A DNA stretch of 64,000 bases from Dysosmobacter welbionis (lineage in GTDB: Bacteria > Bacillota > Clostridia > Oscillospirales > Oscillospiraceae). Shown here piece after piece: positions 50,636 through 59,237 of the stretch; positions within the stretch are counted from its first letter, which is position 1; every line of letters starts with the position of its first letter. The notes beneath the pieces are model-generated. The model was not told the DNA's origin and ran no database searches. It saw only the letters and a list, made by a program, of their open reading frames with translations. Made by a program: the position numbers and the translations under genes. The DNA lies in contig NZ_CP034413.3 in assembly GCF_005121165.3 (NCBI RefSeq), positions 806,001-870,000 of the forward strand. Reading direction: 5' to 3'.

Positions 50636-51928
50636 ATGGCTGATATCAGCAGCTTTCTGAAAAAAATCCTCAGCGCCATTTATGGCGAAGAGGTTCGCGG
50701 CTCCATCCATGATGCTCTGGCGGCGATGAACACGGAGTCCAGCAGCGCGATGGAGTTTGCCTCCACCGCCAAGGATTCTGCACAGGCAAATGCCGCGGCT
50801 GCCAAGAAGTCCGCCGAAGATGCCGAGAAAAAGGCGACAAGCGCCTCTGAATCCGCTGCGGCGGCTGCACTCTCCGAGGGGAGCATCAAGACCTCTGAGG
50901 AAAATGTCAACAAGCAGGCCGCAGACGCAAAAGAAGCTGCCGCCGGTGCTAAGGCGTCTGAGACAGAGGCGAAGAACTCGGAAGAGATCGCCAAGCAGAA
51001 GGCACAGGAGGCCACGGACGCCAAGACAGCGGCGATGCTTGCCGAGGGAGAGGTCAAGGCTGCCGAGGAGCGCGTGAGAACCATCCGCTCGGAGGCTGAG
51101 ACGCTTGGCGCACAGGCTACTGCTGACCGCAACGCAGCGGAAGAGGCTCGTGCTGCTGCGGAAGCTGCAAGAGACGCGGCGGTGAAGAGTCAAAATGGAG
51201 CAAAAGCATCGGAAGATGCCGCTGCTGTATCGAAGACGGACGCCGAAGCCGCTAAAACGGCTGCTGTGGATGCCCGTGACAAGGCGCAGACCGCTAAAAC
51301 GGCCGCCGAGAACGCGCGGGAGTCCGCCGAGAACTCTGAGGCAAACGCCAAGACTTACAAGGAGTCTGCCGCAGAGAGCGCCGCAACCGCACAGCAGTAC
51401 AGCGGAAAGCCGCCTAAGCCGGAGAACGGTACCTGGTGGATCTGGGACGCTGAAAAGGGCACCTATGTAAACACCAACATCAGCTGCGAGCTGACCGGCC
51501 CGACCGGCAACGGTATCCAGAGCATTCAGTTGACGCAGGGCAATCATACGCCAGGCTCGACTGATATTTACACCGTTACGATGACAGACGGAAGCAAGTA
51601 CAACATCGCCGTCTACAACGGCCTGAACGGAACGGGTACGGGCGATGTGCTCGGCATCCATTTCGATCTGGTGCTGCCTGCCTCCGGATGGTCGAACGGT
51701 TCCATCACTGTGGCGGAGAGCCGCCTTGTGGCCGCTGCCAAGTACAAATACCTCATTGATGCATATGAAGCCAGCCGTGAAGAATACCTCGAATGCAGTG
51801 TGCGTCCGAAAGACATCTCCACTACCGGCTTCATTACATTTGTGAACGATACCGACCCGATCAAAGACATCACGGTGAACATCGTGCGTCTTGAACTGTC
51901 GGTCAATGCCGAAGAAGGAGGCGAATGA
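50636..51928 (+). CDS. Tail fibre / baseplate protein with coiled-coil shaft
   Basis: This 430-residue protein has an N-terminal attachment domain (SSFLKKILSAIYGEEVRGSI), a long Ala/Glu/Lys coiled coil (about residues 30-245) without Pro or Gly, and a C-terminal beta domain (LPASGWSNGSITVAESRL ... NIVRLELSV). The same C-terminal domain recurs at 53460. It would form a fibre carrying a small receptor-binding tip. GGAAGGAGTG precedes ATG 50636. Confidence 0.75.
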   Translation: MADISSFLKKILSAIYGEEVRGSIHDALAAMNTESSSAMEFASTAKDSAQANAAAAKKSAEDAEKKATSASESAAAAALSEGSIKTSEENVNKQAADAKEAAAGAKASETEAKNSEEIAKQKAQEATDAKTAAMLAEGEVKAAEERVRTIRSEAETLGAQATADRNAAEEARAAAEAARDAAVKSQNGAKASEDAAAVSKTDAEAAKTAAVDARDKAQTAKTAAENARESAENSEANAKTYKESAAESAATAQQYSGKPPKPENGTWWIWDAEKGTYVNTNISCELTGPTGNGIQSIQLTQGNHTPGSTDIYTVTMTDGSKYNIAVYNGLNGTGTGDVLGIHFDLVLPASGWSNGSITVAESRLVAAAKYKYLIDAYEASREEYLECSVRPKDISTTGFITFVNDTDPIKDITVNIVRLELSVNAEEGGE

Positions 51929-51929
51929 T

Positions 51930-52529
51930 TTGAAAATCGCGATCAAAAGCTGCTTCACCACGCTGGTGGAGGACACTACACTGATCCAGAACGCAGCGAC
52001 GCCTTATCCGGTCGAATTCGCCTTCAGCAAGGATTGGGACGGGTTCGCAAAGACTGCGCTCTTTGAGGCAGGCGGCGTCAGCATGGCTGTGGTGCTTAGC
52101 GAAGACAAGTGCGACATTCCGGGCGAATGCCTGAAGAAAGGCGGTATCCCGCTGAAGATCGCCGTTTATGGCGTCAAGGGCGAGGAACGAAAGTCGACTG
52201 GCTGGCATGTGACCAGCAAGATCCTCTTCCCGGCCAATATCAGCGTTGGCACAGGCGGCTCCGGAGACCCGATGGGCGATGAAGCCTACAAGCAGATCAT
52301 GGGAATCATCGGAGACCCATCAACGGCGGGTTTTGGAAACAAGACGCTGACCGAGGTGATCGTTGAGATCCAGAGAAGCATTTCCGGAACGGCCTCGGAT
52401 AAAGAGGTCGACGATATGCTGAACGACGCCTTTGCTTCGAGCGACCCGGGCGGAAGCACACCCGACAACACCGCTTCTGACAAAGAAGTGGATGACCTAC
52501 TCAATGATGTTTTCGGCGAACAGCCGTGA
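51930..52529 (+). CDS. Tail fibre-associated protein
   Basis: This 199-residue protein starts at TTG 51930, soon after GAAGGAGGC and the previous stop. It has a beta domain (residues 1-110) and an acidic tail with two copies of a short peptide, TASDKEVDDMLNDAF and TASDKEVDDLLNDVF. A related peptide ends the next protein. This looks like a docking or trimerisation tag. Confidence 0.65.
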   Translation: MKIAIKSCFTTLVEDTTLIQNAATPYPVEFAFSKDWDGFAKTALFEAGGVSMAVVLSEDKCDIPGECLKKGGIPLKIAVYGVKGEERKSTGWHVTSKILFPANISVGTGGSGDPMGDEAYKQIMGIIGDPSTAGFGNKTLTEVIVEIQRSISGTASDKEVDDMLNDAFASSDPGGSTPDNTASDKEVDDLLNDVFGEQP

Positions 52530-52557
52530 ACAAATATATTTAAGGGGGACATGCAAT

Positions 52558-53388
52558 ATGTCTACTACCAAGCACACTACTATTGAACAGCTCAAGAAAC
52601 TGGCGCTGCGCACAAAGAGCGAGATTGGCCTTGTCGACGCTAAGGTTGCCGGCCTGACCACTAAGGTCAATGACCTGGTGACTGCCGGCGGCGAGCCTAA
52701 CAAGCTGGAAGGCATCAAGCTCAACGGCACTCTGCTGGCCCTGACCGATAAGATCGCCGACATTCTCATCGCTGAGGGCAAGACCAACGGCACCATCTCC
52801 GCCAACGGCGTTGATATTCCCGTTCACGGTCTGGCGGCTCTGGCCTACAAGTCCGAGGTTGCTGAGAGCGATCTGGCTGCCGCTCTGAAGGCCATCATCG
52901 ACGCCAAGGCGAAGCAGGCTGACCTGGATACCCTGACCGGCGACGGCGAAGGCTCCATCAGCAAGATGATCGACAAGGCTATCAACAAGTTCGCCACCGA
53001 TGTGACCGATGACAATGTGGTCAACAGCTACAAAGAGCTGATCGACTGGGTTGCTAAGCACGGACCTGAGGCGACCAAGATGGCCGGCGGCATCAGCGAG
53101 AACAAGACCGCTATCGCCGACCTGAAGACTCTTGTCGGCACGCTGCCCGATGGTGCGACCTCTACCACCGTTGTCGCCTACATCACCGAGGCGATCAATG
53201 CTCTGAGCATCGGCGATTACGCCAAGACGACCGAGGTGACTGCCGCGATCAACACCGCCCTGGAGTCTTACTACACCAAGACCCAGGTCGACGAAACCTT
53301 TGTCAAGAAGACGGACATCGTGATGGCTACCGACGAGGAAGTCGACGCCATGCTGACCGAAGTCTTCGGCGCTCAGGCTACCGTCTGA
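52558..53388 (+). CDS. Tail fibre-like protein
   Basis: This 276-residue helical protein begins with HTTIEQLKKLALRTKSEIG, shares LKKLAL with the N-terminus of the next gene, and ends with MATDEEVDAMLTEVFG, like the tags at 51930. The body (KSEVAESDLAAALKAIID, TKTQVDETFVKKTD) is a coiled-coil fibre shaft. AAGGGGG precedes ATG 52558. Confidence 0.65.
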   Translation: MSTTKHTTIEQLKKLALRTKSEIGLVDAKVAGLTTKVNDLVTAGGEPNKLEGIKLNGTLLALTDKIADILIAEGKTNGTISANGVDIPVHGLAALAYKSEVAESDLAAALKAIIDAKAKQADLDTLTGDGEGSISKMIDKAINKFATDVTDDNVVNSYKELIDWVAKHGPEATKMAGGISENKTAIADLKTLVGTLPDGATSTTVVAYITEAINALSIGDYAKTTEVTAAINTALESYYTKTQVDETFVKKTDIVMATDEEVDAMLTEVFGAQATV

Positions 53389-53400
53389 TCCAGCATATGC

Positions 53401-53441
53401 GAACGGGGGATGGGGCTTCCTGTCCCCCGTTCCACCTTTTG
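53401..53441 (+). terminator. Rho-independent terminator
   Basis: GAACGGGGGA (53401-53410) and TCCCCCGTTC (53423-53432) form a perfect ten-pair stem, followed by CCACCTTTT. A weak U-tail suggests partial read-through. Confidence 0.65.
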
Positions 53442-53459
53442 AAAGGAAGGTAACAACAC

Positions 53460-53846
53460 ATGGCAGAGCATAAGCTTTCCACATTTGACCAGCTCAAAAA
53501 GCTGGCACTTGCGGGGAAGAGGGATTCCGCCAAGCAGGTAGCTGAATTGGCGGAGCTTGTTGCCGCCGGACTGGAGGATCTCCAGCATATCGGCATCTCT
53601 GTTACTCTGCCGGCCGCGAATTGGAGCGGCGGAGCGCAGACTGTTGCACATGCTTCCCTCTTAGCTGACAGCAACTATATTTATCTTGTAGGCGCAGACG
53701 CCGGTACCCGTAATGTGTACGACAGTTATGGCGTGAGCGCAGACAATGTAACCACAAGCGGGCAGATGACTTTCCGGTGCGATACAACGCCGACCGTTGA
53801 CTTGTCCGTCTTTATCATTCGACTGGAGGTCGGAACAGATGAGTAA
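53460..53846 (+). CDS. Tail fibre protein with shared tip domain
   Basis: This 128-residue protein has an N-terminal STFDQLKKLALAGK shared with 52558 and a C-terminal beta domain (LPAANWSGGAQTVAHASLL ... VDLSVFIIRLEVG) homologous to that at the end of the 50636 fibre. GAAAGGAAGG precedes ATG 53460. It overlaps the DGR target start by eight bases. Confidence 0.65.
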   Translation: MAEHKLSTFDQLKKLALAGKRDSAKQVAELAELVAAGLEDLQHIGISVTLPAANWSGGAQTVAHASLLADSNYIYLVGADAGTRNVYDSYGVSADNVTTSGQMTFRCDTTPTVDLSVFIIRLEVGTDE

Positions 53847-56568
53847 TGTTGGCAAGGTATTCAACCTTTCCGGCGGCGGTGGCAGCGGCTCTCCGAAGAT
53901 GGAAAGTCTGACTATCGCCACCCCGCCCAACAAGACGGTCTATAAGTCCGGTGAAACTTTCGACCCCACCGGCATGGTCGTTGTGGCAAACTACGGCGAA
54001 GGTCTGATGGCAAATGTGACGGGTTACACCGTCTCTCCCTCCGTTCTTACGGACGGGGTGAGCGAAGTTGTCATCACCTACACCGAGGGTCGCATCACGA
54101 AGACCGCGACTGTTTCTGTGACGGTGAAAAAGGTGCTTGTCAGCATCGCCATCACCACGCAGCCAGCCAAGACGGTCTACCAGTATCAGGAGAGCCTTGA
54201 TCCGACGGGCATGGTCGTGACCGCGACCTTCTCGGACGGGAGCACGGCGGCGGTACTGGATTACACCTATCCGACGACGAACTTCTCTACACTGGGGCGT
54301 CAGGTCATGAAGCTTGAATACACCTACGAAGGCGTGACGAAGAGCACAGACCTTGTCGTTACGGTGCAGGGCAAGACCATTGCCGTTCCGACGCAGACGA
54401 ACATCCCGACCTACAACGGTTCGGATAAGACGCCGAGCTGGAACGGCTACGATCCACTCAAAATGGAGATCTCCGGCGTTACGAGCGCCTCTGACGCAGG
54501 TGGTTACACGGCGATCTTCAAGCTGTCCTACGGCTATCTGTTCCCGGACGGCACGGATGAGGCCCGCGTAAAGTGGACGATCGACCGCGCTGTCATCTCG
54601 GCTTTGCCGACGCAGACGGGAACGCTTGTTGCCGACGGCACGAGCAAGACACCGAGCTGGAACGGCTATGACACCAACAAGATGACCATTGGCGGCGATA
54701 CCTCCGGTACGGCTGCCGGTGAGTACACGGCGACCTTTACACCGACTTCCAACTACAAGTGGTCCGACGGCAGCACAGGCGCCAAGGAAGTGAAGTGGAC
54801 GATCATCTCGGTGCTCGTTTCCATTCCTTCGCAGAGCGGTACGCTGACCTACAACGGCAGCGCCCAGACGCCGAAGTGGCAGAATTTCGACAATGAGAAC
54901 TCCTCTGTGAGCGTATCTGCCAAGACGAATGCCGGCGAGTACATGGCGACCTTTACCTTGAAGAAGGGTATGTGGACGGACGGTACGACCGCGGCAAAGA
55001 CCATCAAGTGGACCATCGGCAGAGCTACCATCGCGGCGGTCCCCGCCCAGAACGGCACGCTTGTCTATGACGGCAACCCGAAGACTCCTTCGTGGAATAC
55101 CGCCTATGACTCGGCAAAGATGACCGTTTCCGTGACGGCCGCTACCAACGCAGGCACTTACAGCGCCACCTTTACGCCGACTTCCAACTACAAGTGGTCC
55201 GACGGCAGCACCGGAGGCAAGACAGTATCGTGGACGATCGGCAAGGCCGTGAACAGCGTGACCAATTCGCCGAGCTCCATCATGCTGAAGAGCAGTGCCA
55301 AGACCGCAACCTTTACGGTGAACCGCAAGGGCAACGGTACGATCACAGCCACCTCGAACAACACGAGCGTCGCGAAGATCAAATCCATCAATCAAAGCAC
55401 CGGCGTTGTGACCGTTGAGAGCGTGAACGACACGACCGGCACGGCCAAGATCACCGTCAAGGTCGCCGAGGGGACGAACTACAAGGCGGCTTCTGATACG
55501 ACGGTCAATGTGACGGCCACTTTCGTCACGATCTACGGCGTTGAGTGGGATTGGACGAGCAGCGGCCAGACCAAGGGCACGCGCACAGACGCGGCGGCAG
55601 GCTTCGGTGACCCGTCTCCGGCGGTGAACAACGGCAGTGGCTCTTCTCCATTTGACAACCTGATGCCGTGGTCCGGCATGGTGAAGGAGACCCGCAGCGG
55701 CGGCGTTGAGGTCAAGGAGCCAAAGTATTGGTTCAAGTGGACGAAGACCGGCAAGAAGCTGAAGCTCCAGATCGCGGACGGTTATGTCGAGGGCTTCTCC
55801 GTCGACCCTGTAAACAGGGATCGCGGGGACGGCCTTGGCGAGCTGGACTACTCCTACATCGGCCGTTATCACTGCGCCAGCGGTTATAAGTCCACCACGG
55901 GCGCCGCACAGCAGGTAAACATCACGAGAAGCCAGGCGAGAACCGGCATCCATAACCTCGGTGCTAACTTCTGGCAGATGGATTTCGCTCAGTTCTGGTA
56001 TGTGAATATGTTGTTTCTCGTGGAATTTGCCGACTGGAACGGCGAGCGCATCGGCAGAGGCTGCTCTACGAACGGTTCCAAGATGAACAACGGTCAGACC
56101 GACGCGATGGGTTATCACACCGGTACGACCGCGGCAAGCCGCGACAGCTACGGCTTCACGCAGTATCGCAACATCGAAGGCTGGTGGGACAATGTTTATG
56201 ACTGGATGGACGGCTGCTATTACAACAATAACGGCCTGAATGTCATCAGCAATCCCAACAACTTCAGCGACAGCGCGAATGGCACGCTGGTCGGCACGCC
56301 CTCTTCGGGCTATCCGTCCGACTTCACCATTCCGACAGCAAGCGGTCTTGAATGGGCACTGTTCCCGAGCGCGGCAAACGGCAGTCAAACGACTTATGTC
56401 CCGGATGACTGGTTCTTCAGTGGTAGATATCCGTGCCTGTACCATGGCGGTAGCTATAACCAGGACCAGTATCACGGTCCGTTCTTCATCATCTACTTCA
56501 ACAGCGCGTCGGTCACGAACGACAACATCGGCTGTCGCCTCCAGGAACGCCCGCCAAAGGCGGCGTGA
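53839..56568 (+). CDS. DGR target: adhesin with Ig-like repeats and variable lectin domain
   Basis: This 909-residue protein has two bacterial Ig-like domains (about residues 22-185, each with FDPTGMVV), four MBG-like repeats (GTLTYNGSAQTPKW ... KWTI, about 190-490), a further Big domain, and a C-terminal C-type lectin / FGE-like domain (about 580-909). Its last part (residues 854-900) is encoded by the variable repeat. It is the surface binding protein diversified by the retroelement. GGAGGT precedes ATG 53839. Confidence 0.85.
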   Translation: MSNVGKVFNLSGGGGSGSPKMESLTIATPPNKTVYKSGETFDPTGMVVVANYGEGLMANVTGYTVSPSVLTDGVSEVVITYTEGRITKTATVSVTVKKVLVSIAITTQPAKTVYQYQESLDPTGMVVTATFSDGSTAAVLDYTYPTTNFSTLGRQVMKLEYTYEGVTKSTDLVVTVQGKTIAVPTQTNIPTYNGSDKTPSWNGYDPLKMEISGVTSASDAGGYTAIFKLSYGYLFPDGTDEARVKWTIDRAVISALPTQTGTLVADGTSKTPSWNGYDTNKMTIGGDTSGTAAGEYTATFTPTSNYKWSDGSTGAKEVKWTIISVLVSIPSQSGTLTYNGSAQTPKWQNFDNENSSVSVSAKTNAGEYMATFTLKKGMWTDGTTAAKTIKWTIGRATIAAVPAQNGTLVYDGNPKTPSWNTAYDSAKMTVSVTAATNAGTYSATFTPTSNYKWSDGSTGGKTVSWTIGKAVNSVTNSPSSIMLKSSAKTATFTVNRKGNGTITATSNNTSVAKIKSINQSTGVVTVESVNDTTGTAKITVKVAEGTNYKAASDTTVNVTATFVTIYGVEWDWTSSGQTKGTRTDAAAGFGDPSPAVNNGSGSSPFDNLMPWSGMVKETRSGGVEVKEPKYWFKWTKTGKKLKLQIADGYVEGFSVDPVNRDRGDGLGELDYSYIGRYHCASGYKSTTGAAQQVNITRSQARTGIHNLGANFWQMDFAQFWYVNMLFLVEFADWNGERIGRGCSTNGSKMNNGQTDAMGYHTGTTAASRDSYGFTQYRNIEGWWDNVYDWMDGCYYNNNGLNVISNPNNFSDSANGTLVGTPSSGYPSDFTIPTASGLEWALFPSAANGSQTTYVPDDWFFSGRYPCLYHGGSYNQDQYHGPFFIIYFNSASVTNDNIGCRLQERPPKAA
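56398..56538 (+). repeat. DGR variable repeat (VR)
   Basis: From GTCCCGGAT to GGCTGTCGC, 141 bases, matching the template repeat at 56692. All 14 substitutions fall on template adenines, for example AAC to TTC, AAC to GAC, AAT to TAT, AAC to GTC. One AAC-like codon is extra in the VR. It encodes the end of the lectin domain (DDWFFSGRYPCLYHGGSYN ...). Confidence 0.9.
56547..56566 (+). repeat. Hairpin just after the variable repeat
   Basis: ACGCC + GCC and GGC + GGCGT pair around AAA, with one bulged C, nine bases behind the VR. In the Bordetella phage DGR a GC-rich hairpin at this place marks the target for retrohoming; the likeness suggests the same role. Confidence 0.5.
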
Positions 56569-56691
56569 CTGTTCCCCTGAAGAGGTAGGGGTGCAGGGGT
56601 GAGGGGGCCGCAGCCCCTTCCCCTTGCATTTCACTGATATTTTTAAGAAAAACAACAATTTAACATGGGGTCAACTGTGCAGCAGACGATG

Positions 56692-56829
56692 GTCCCGGAT
56701 AACTGGAACTTCAATGGTAGATATCCGTGCCTGTACCATGGCGGTAACTATAACCAGAACCAGAATCACGGTCCGTTCTACATCAACTACAACAACGCGT
56801 CGAACACGAACGACAACATCGGCTGTCGC
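56692..56829 (+). repeat. DGR template repeat (TR)
   Basis: 138 bases, from GTCCCGGAT to GGCTGTCGC, with AAC/AAT-rich codons at variable places (AACTGGAAC, AACTATAACCAGAAC, TACAACAAC). It lies between the target and the reverse transcriptase on the same strand. Its RNA would be the template for A-mutagenised cDNA. The surrounding 56569-57029 holds a G-rich hairpin and no gene I can support. Confidence 0.9.
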
Positions 56830-57029
56830 ATCCTTGCTGAGCCACAGGCTAACCCTCCATTTGGTAGTAGGGGTTCCTCACCCTTTCTATATCGCACGGT
56901 TGACCGCACAGCACTTGCTGAAGAAAAGCCGACAGGACACAGCTTAGTACACTTCGGGCCAGGTCTCGCCTTGGAACACCCCGCGGCGCTGGAACGGTTG
57001 TGAGGCTACAAGGAGGAAAAACATCCCTG

Positions 57030-58205
57030 ATGAAACGAGTTCGAGTTTACAAAGAGATCATATCAGACGAAAACCTTCGTCTGGCAATTCGGGAAGTGAA
57101 CGCCGGCCATCGGCGAAACGGCAATCACAGCCTGAACAAAAAGGTCATTGAGATCGAAAATAATATGGATGAATATGTGGAGAAGCTCCGAGCATTCATC
57201 CAAGGTCTGGTCGACGGAGACGAGCACATGCACCCTCCCCTTAAGCGACGGCGCTGGGACCGCAACGCGGACAGCGGCAAAGGCAAATGGAGAGACATCA
57301 ACGAGCCGCTTCTGTGGCCGGACCAATATGTTCACCACGCTGTTGTGCAGCCGATGATCCCGCACATTATGCGGAGCATGGACCGGTACTGCATCGCAAG
57401 CGTCCCCGGCCGAGGGAACTCCTACGGCGTCAAGGCATTGAAGAAGTGGATGAAGAACGATGTGGAGGGCACGAAGTATTGCTGCGAGTGCGACATTTAC
57501 CACTGCTTTGAGGAGCTTGATCCGCCGTATGTCATTGAAGCCTTGAAGCGGGTGTTCAAGGACACCGAAACGCTCTGGCTGTGCGACGCCATTATGGAAT
57601 ACGGAGTCCTCATCGGCGCATTCTTCTCCGCATGGTTTCTCCATTTGACACTCCAGCCCTTGGATCTGATGATCCATAAAAAGCAGTATGGCGTATCACA
57701 CTATCTGCGGCAGATGGACAACTTCACGATCTTCGGCTCCAACAAGCGAAAGCTGAGGAGGCTGCTGGAGGATATCAAGAAGTGGCTTGCCGAGATCGGA
57801 ATGAAGATCAAAGGTAACTGGCAGATCTTCCGCGTCGGGTTTACGCCAAAAGTCGAGAGAGCACATCAGGCTTTGCCGAAGAAAAAGCAACGGCACCGCC
57901 GCCCGCGCTTACCATCGGCTCTTGGATACCGATTCGGACACGGTTACACGATCTTGCGAAAGCATAATCTATTCCGGCTCAAGCAATCGCTTCATCTTTA
58001 CTACTACCGGCGAGACAGGAACCGCGTCATCTCATTCAAGAGGGCTTCGGGACTGATCTCACGGCTCGGACAGCTTCGCAAATGCAATCATCAGCAGGTT
58101 TTGGACAGGCATTATCAGCCCAAGACGATGTTTGCACTGAAGAAAGTCGTCCGAAAGGAGTGCAGAAGACTTCAGGCATTATATCCGCCATACCAGGCGG
58201 CATAA
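57030..58205 (+). CDS. DGR reverse transcriptase
   Basis: At 391 residues, it has motif A YCCECDIYHCF (Asp155), motif B LIGAFFSAWFLHLTLQPLD (Gly196; the DGR-type I-G-x-x-x-S form), and motif C RQMDNFTIFG (Gln228-Met-Asp230-Asn231) where YxDD is usual. WPDQYVHHAVVQPM and SMDRYCIASVPGRGNSYG match the N-terminal part of DGR enzymes. It copies the template RNA into cDNA with errors at A. AAGGAGG precedes ATG 57030. No Avd-like accessory gene is seen next to it. Confidence 0.88.
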   Translation: MKRVRVYKEIISDENLRLAIREVNAGHRRNGNHSLNKKVIEIENNMDEYVEKLRAFIQGLVDGDEHMHPPLKRRRWDRNADSGKGKWRDINEPLLWPDQYVHHAVVQPMIPHIMRSMDRYCIASVPGRGNSYGVKALKKWMKNDVEGTKYCCECDIYHCFEELDPPYVIEALKRVFKDTETLWLCDAIMEYGVLIGAFFSAWFLHLTLQPLDLMIHKKQYGVSHYLRQMDNFTIFGSNKRKLRRLLEDIKKWLAEIGMKIKGNWQIFRVGFTPKVERAHQALPKKKQRHRRPRLPSALGYRFGHGYTILRKHNLFRLKQSLHLYYYRRDRNRVISFKRASGLISRLGQLRKCNHQQVLDRHYQPKTMFALKKVVRKECRRLQALYPPYQAA

Positions 58206-58220
58206 AAAGGAGTGATTTTC

Positions 58221-58598
58221 ATGAAAGTACAGGGAATGGTCAACCCCGGCAGCTTTACTGTGGAAGAGATCCCCGGTACCAAACGAAGTCTTGTCCGTCT
58301 CTACCAGAATGTGGAGGCGTGCAAGATCGCTAAGGATGCCGAGGACAAGGAAGGCCTTGACGGGTTCCAGTATGACGAATACTGCGTTGAGGTCGAGAGT
58401 TGGCCCGGACTTGCTGCCAGCGTGCGGGAGAACTACGACACCTACCTTGCAAAGGGTAAGGACAATGAGGTCGACCGCAGTAACTATGCGTTGTTCCGCG
58501 CTCAGAAAAACACAGACTCCATCGTCCAGGATACGGACGCGATGAGCGTGGATCACGAATACCGACTGACCCTGCTTGAGCTGGGTCTCTCGGAATAA
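58221..58598 (+). CDS. Tail/lysis-region protein
   Basis: This 125-residue acidic protein, starting MKVQGMVNPGSFTVEEIPG, stands between the retroelement and the lysis genes. The spacing and company (next gene XkdX-like) suggest a tail or host-lysis accessory, not an Avd protein. AAAAGGAGTG precedes ATG 58221. Confidence 0.5.
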   Translation: MKVQGMVNPGSFTVEEIPGTKRSLVRLYQNVEACKIAKDAEDKEGLDGFQYDEYCVEVESWPGLAASVRENYDTYLAKGKDNEVDRSNYALFRAQKNTDSIVQDTDAMSVDHEYRLTLLELGLSE

Positions 58599-58620
58599 TT
58601 GAGAAAGGAGGAAAACGACT

Positions 58621-58761
58621 ATGCTGTATCGCACTCTGAAGCGCATGATCGAGCGCGGCCAGACCAACGGCCTTGAGGAAAAGATCGACATTTTCTTCGC
58701 AGCCGGCAAGCTGACCGAAAGCGAGTATCAGGAGCTCATCGCCATGCTCAAGGCAGAATGA
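58621..58761 (+). CDS. XkdX-like small protein
   Basis: This 46-residue protein has RMIERGQTNGLEEKIDIFF and AAGKLTESEYQELIAML, the short pattern of the XkdX family found before holin genes in PBSX-like phages (from memory). AAAGGAGG precedes ATG 58621. Role unknown. Confidence 0.6.
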   Translation: MLYRTLKRMIERGQTNGLEEKIDIFFAAGKLTESEYQELIAMLKAE

Positions 58762-58781
58762 ACGCACCGGAGGATTGAGAT

Positions 58782-59237
58782 GTGACTATTCAAGAGATTT
58801 TAGCCGGCGGGGGCGGTCTGCTCCTGATCCTTATGACCCTGGTGCAAATCGCCCCCGTCAAAATCAACCCCTGGTCAGCACTCGCCAAAGCCATTGGCAA
58901 GGCGATCAATGCTGACATTTCAAAGCGCCTCGACGAGATTGAGAAAAAGCTGGACTCACATATCAAAACGGATGATCAAGGCCGGGCCGATGACTGGCGA
59001 GCGGCGATACTCCGATTTAACAATGAGCTGCTTCGTCCGATCCGTCATACGAAGGAAGAATTCGTAGAGGTACTTGGGTATATCGACAAGTACGAGCATT
59101 ATTGCGAAAAGAACCCTGAGTATCCAAACAGCCGAGCGGAAATTGCCATTGAGAACATTCGAGAGGTGTATAAGGTCCGGCTGAAGAAACGAGACTTCCT
59201 TCAGGACGAGGATAAGAAGGAGGTGGCGACGCTGTGA
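58782..59237 (+). CDS. Lysis-region membrane protein
   Basis: This 151-residue protein starts at GTG 58782. It has one N-terminal membrane helix (LAGGGGLLLILMTLVQIAPV) and a Lys/Glu helical body. Its position suggests a holin-associated or antiholin role. CGGAGGATTGAGAT precedes the start. Overlaps the next gene by four bases. Confidence 0.55.
   Translation: MTIQEILAGGGGLLLILMTLVQIAPVKINPWSALAKAIGKAINADISKRLDEIEKKLDSHIKTDDQGRADDWRAAILRFNNELLRPIRHTKEEFVEVLGYIDKYEHYCEKNPEYPNSRAEIAIENIREVYKVRLKKRDFLQDEDKKEVATL

Noticed and set aside
53815-56658. A very long open frame on the minus strand opposite the DGR target
   Set aside because: It has no ribosome site, its protein is low in complexity and mirrors codon bias of the plus gene, and the plus strand has clear domains.
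56665-57003. An open frame running through the template repeat
   Set aside because: It has no good ribosome site and no family likeness after the repeat; it is open because the TR copies coding sequence.
58221-58598. The gene behind the reverse transcriptase as an Avd accessory protein
   Set aside because: It lacks the basic four-helix character of Avd and is followed by XkdX- and holin-like genes, so it fits the lysis region better.
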